From positions 1 through 64,000 of the forward strand of contig CAZEWZ010000004.1 of NCBI GenBank assembly GCA_964516765.1: a DNA stretch of 64,000 bases, written 5' to 3'. Positions 62,879-64,000 of the stretch are shown here, piece by piece. Both the position numbers and the translations under genes were made by a program. The notes below the pieces were generated by a model. That model was not told the DNA's origin. It searched no databases and saw only the letters and a program-made list of their open reading frames with translations. The DNA is from CAZEWZ01 sp964516765. Lineage in GTDB: Bacteria > Bacteroidota > Bacteroidia > Flavobacteriales > UBA7430. The number at the start of each line of letters is the position of its first letter. The first letter of the stretch is position 1.

Positions 62879-64000
62879 TTAATTCTTCTCTATATTTAGA
62901 TTTCCTAATAGAATATTCTTGTATCGCAGAGAGTCATTGAGTATTAAAATGGCTTCCTCAATTACCTTGTCGTCAGCTAAAGAAGCAATCATTCTGCCTT
63001 CTTGATAATAGTATCGCGACATTAGCTCATTTAAAATGAGCCTAGATATCTGGCTTTGATACTTGTGAATATCGTCATTCTTTTGTTCTAAAAGCTCCGC
63101 TTGCAGGACCTCTAAATCTTGAATAAATTCAATATTTTCTGATTGATAATCTTCAATCATATCAGCAACATCTTTTTCTAAACTAGTTTCATATTCGTAC
63201 TCCTTATCGGACAAAAAAGAAACAAAATCTTCGTATACTAGATCACTGATTTTATATACACCAGGGGGAGCAATAGAGTCATTTTGTATGACAAAGTCGG
63301 TTGCAAAATCAAAAATGAGCTGCTTTGACACCAAACTTCCTGCAATTTCGGCGAAGGACTCATTTTCTACATTAATGTCTGGATCAACTCCTCCTCCGTC
63401 AAAAACAGTTCTTCCATTGCGAGTTTTAAAAGCAGTTTTCAGTGAGTCGGCTACCTTACCGACGCTTCCATCTTCATTCCTGCTTGAATAATCTAGAGCT
63501 TGAATACATCTCCCACTGGGCGTATAATATTTGGCTACCGTGACTTTAAGCTGTGAATTGTAACTTAATTTTCGTGTTTGTTGAACTAAACCCTTTCCAA
63601 AACTTTTCTTTCCTAAAATCACTCCTCGATCTAAATCTTGAATGGTACCAGAAACAATTTCTGATGCCGATGCAGAGCTTTGATTAATTAAAATAGCCAA
63701 AGGAATTTCAGAATCTAAAGGTGTTTTTGATGTCTTGTAAGACTTCTCCCATTCTTTAATTTTTCCCTTAGTGGAAACAACCTCCTCCCCTTTGTCGATG
63801 AACAAATTGCAAATACTTACAGACTCATTTAAAAGACCTCCAGGATTTCCTCTCAAATCAAGAACTAAAGATCTGACGTCATTTTGATCTTTTAGTTCAG
63901 TGATAGCAGAAGCAACTTCGGAAGCACAATTCCTAGTAAAACTTCTCAAACGCAAATAGGCAATTCCATCGGAAATCATTCCCTTATAAGGAATTGACTT
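62879..64000 (-). CDS. S41 C-terminal processing peptidase, N-terminus cut off by the window edge
   Basis: The frame is open to the right edge, so 373 C-terminal residues are visible and the signal peptide and first PDZ strands are missing. The visible part starts in KSIPYKGMISDGIAYLRL, the end of the PDZ domain. The catalytic domain then has LDLRGNPGGLLNESVSI, the nucleophile Ser in INQSSASASEIVSG, and the Lys in LGKKSFGKGLVQQTRKL; the Ser-Lys pair is complete. TPSGRCIQ and a C-terminal helical extension with many acidic residues follow, as in CtpA of Bacteroidota. It is expected in the periplasm. Confidence 0.92.
   Translation of the reverse strand, partial: KSIPYKGMISDGIAYLRLRSFTRNCASEVASAITELKDQNDVRSLVLDLRGNPGGLLNESVSICNLFIDKGEEVVSTKGKIKEWEKSYKTSKTPLDSEIPLAILINQSSASASEIVSGTIQDLDRGVILGKKSFGKGLVQQTRKLSYNSQLKVTVAKYYTPSGRCIQALDYSSRNEDGSVGKVADSLKTAFKTRNGRTVFDGGGVDPDINVENESFAEIAGSLVSKQLIFDFATDFVIQNDSIAPPGVYKISDLVYEDFVSFLSDKEYEYETSLEKDVADMIEDYQSENIEFIQDLEVLQAELLEQKNDDIHKYQSQISRLILNELMSRYYYQEGRMIASLADDKVIEEAILILNDSLRYKNILLGNLNIEKN

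Noticed and set aside
1..64000. tRNA, rRNA, CRISPR arrays, insertion sequences, prophage or integrase genes
   Set aside because: The gaps are short and show no cloverleaf, no regularly spaced repeats, no transposase or integrase frames and no terminal inverted repeats.

Overview
The window is chromosomal DNA of a low-GC member of the Bacteroidota, most likely the order Flavobacteriales; no genus can be assigned. The signs are a type IX secretion (T9SS) sorting domain, promoter boxes of the TAnnTTTG type, a MurF-alanine racemase fusion, a DAHP synthase-chorismate mutase fusion, a flavobacterial-type K+-dependent membrane pyrophosphatase, and a complete SUF operon ending in DUF59 and DUF2480 genes. 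Genes are packed tightly and mostly encode housekeeping functions. I see no tRNA, rRNA, insertion sequence, prophage, integron or CRISPR array. No gene-free stretch exceeds 300 bases; the longest is about 230 bases, between the pyrophosphatase and DAHP synthase genes.

Layout. 1-9 kb: a cut-off secreted arylsulfotransferase-like gene, hppA, DAHP synthase/chorismate mutase, lysS, a bifunctional phosphoglucose/phosphomannose isomerase, lipB and a membrane-anchored serine hydrolase. 9-15 kb: a fused peptide-type ABC ATPase, then the minus-strand group ileS - DksA-like gene - lspA. 15-19.5 kb is the most accessory-looking part: a T9SS-exported Cys-rich repeat protein, then a minus-strand block of MORN-type lipoprotein, VTC-type polyphosphate polymerase domain protein, DUF4956 membrane protein and DUF2490 outer-membrane barrel. 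19.5-25.5 kb: 3-hydroxyanthranilate dioxygenase and ACMS decarboxylase, a long PurF-type amidotransferase, an M28 peptidase and gpsA. 25.5-32 kb: the SUF iron-sulfur operon (sufA-B-C-D-S-E, DUF59, DUF2480).

32-45 kb: thiL, an alpha/beta hydrolase, an M24 aminopeptidase, sdhCAB behind the best promoter of the window, a TerB/DnaJ protein, a DUF1853 protein, an ALDH7-type dehydrogenase, rseP and dxr. 45-54 kb: another hydrolase, an unknown outer-membrane protein, the haem operon hemACDEF (hemB is not present) and leuS. 54-64 kb: dnaG, recJ, rsmI, tdk overlapping murF-alr, an O-antigen-ligase-like membrane protein and a cut-off S41 C-terminal processing peptidase.

Several units fit together. SUF supplies the clusters needed by SdhB, and the haem operon supplies the cofactor of SdhC. 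LspA, RseP and the S41 peptidase act on envelope proteins. MurF-Alr and the ligase-like protein build the cell surface. The least-explained candidate system is the overlapping polyphosphate polymerase / DUF4956 / DUF2490 block at 16.6-18.6 kb. A second pattern worth testing is a -7 box lying only 4-6 bases before the start codon of several genes, which suggests leaderless transcripts.
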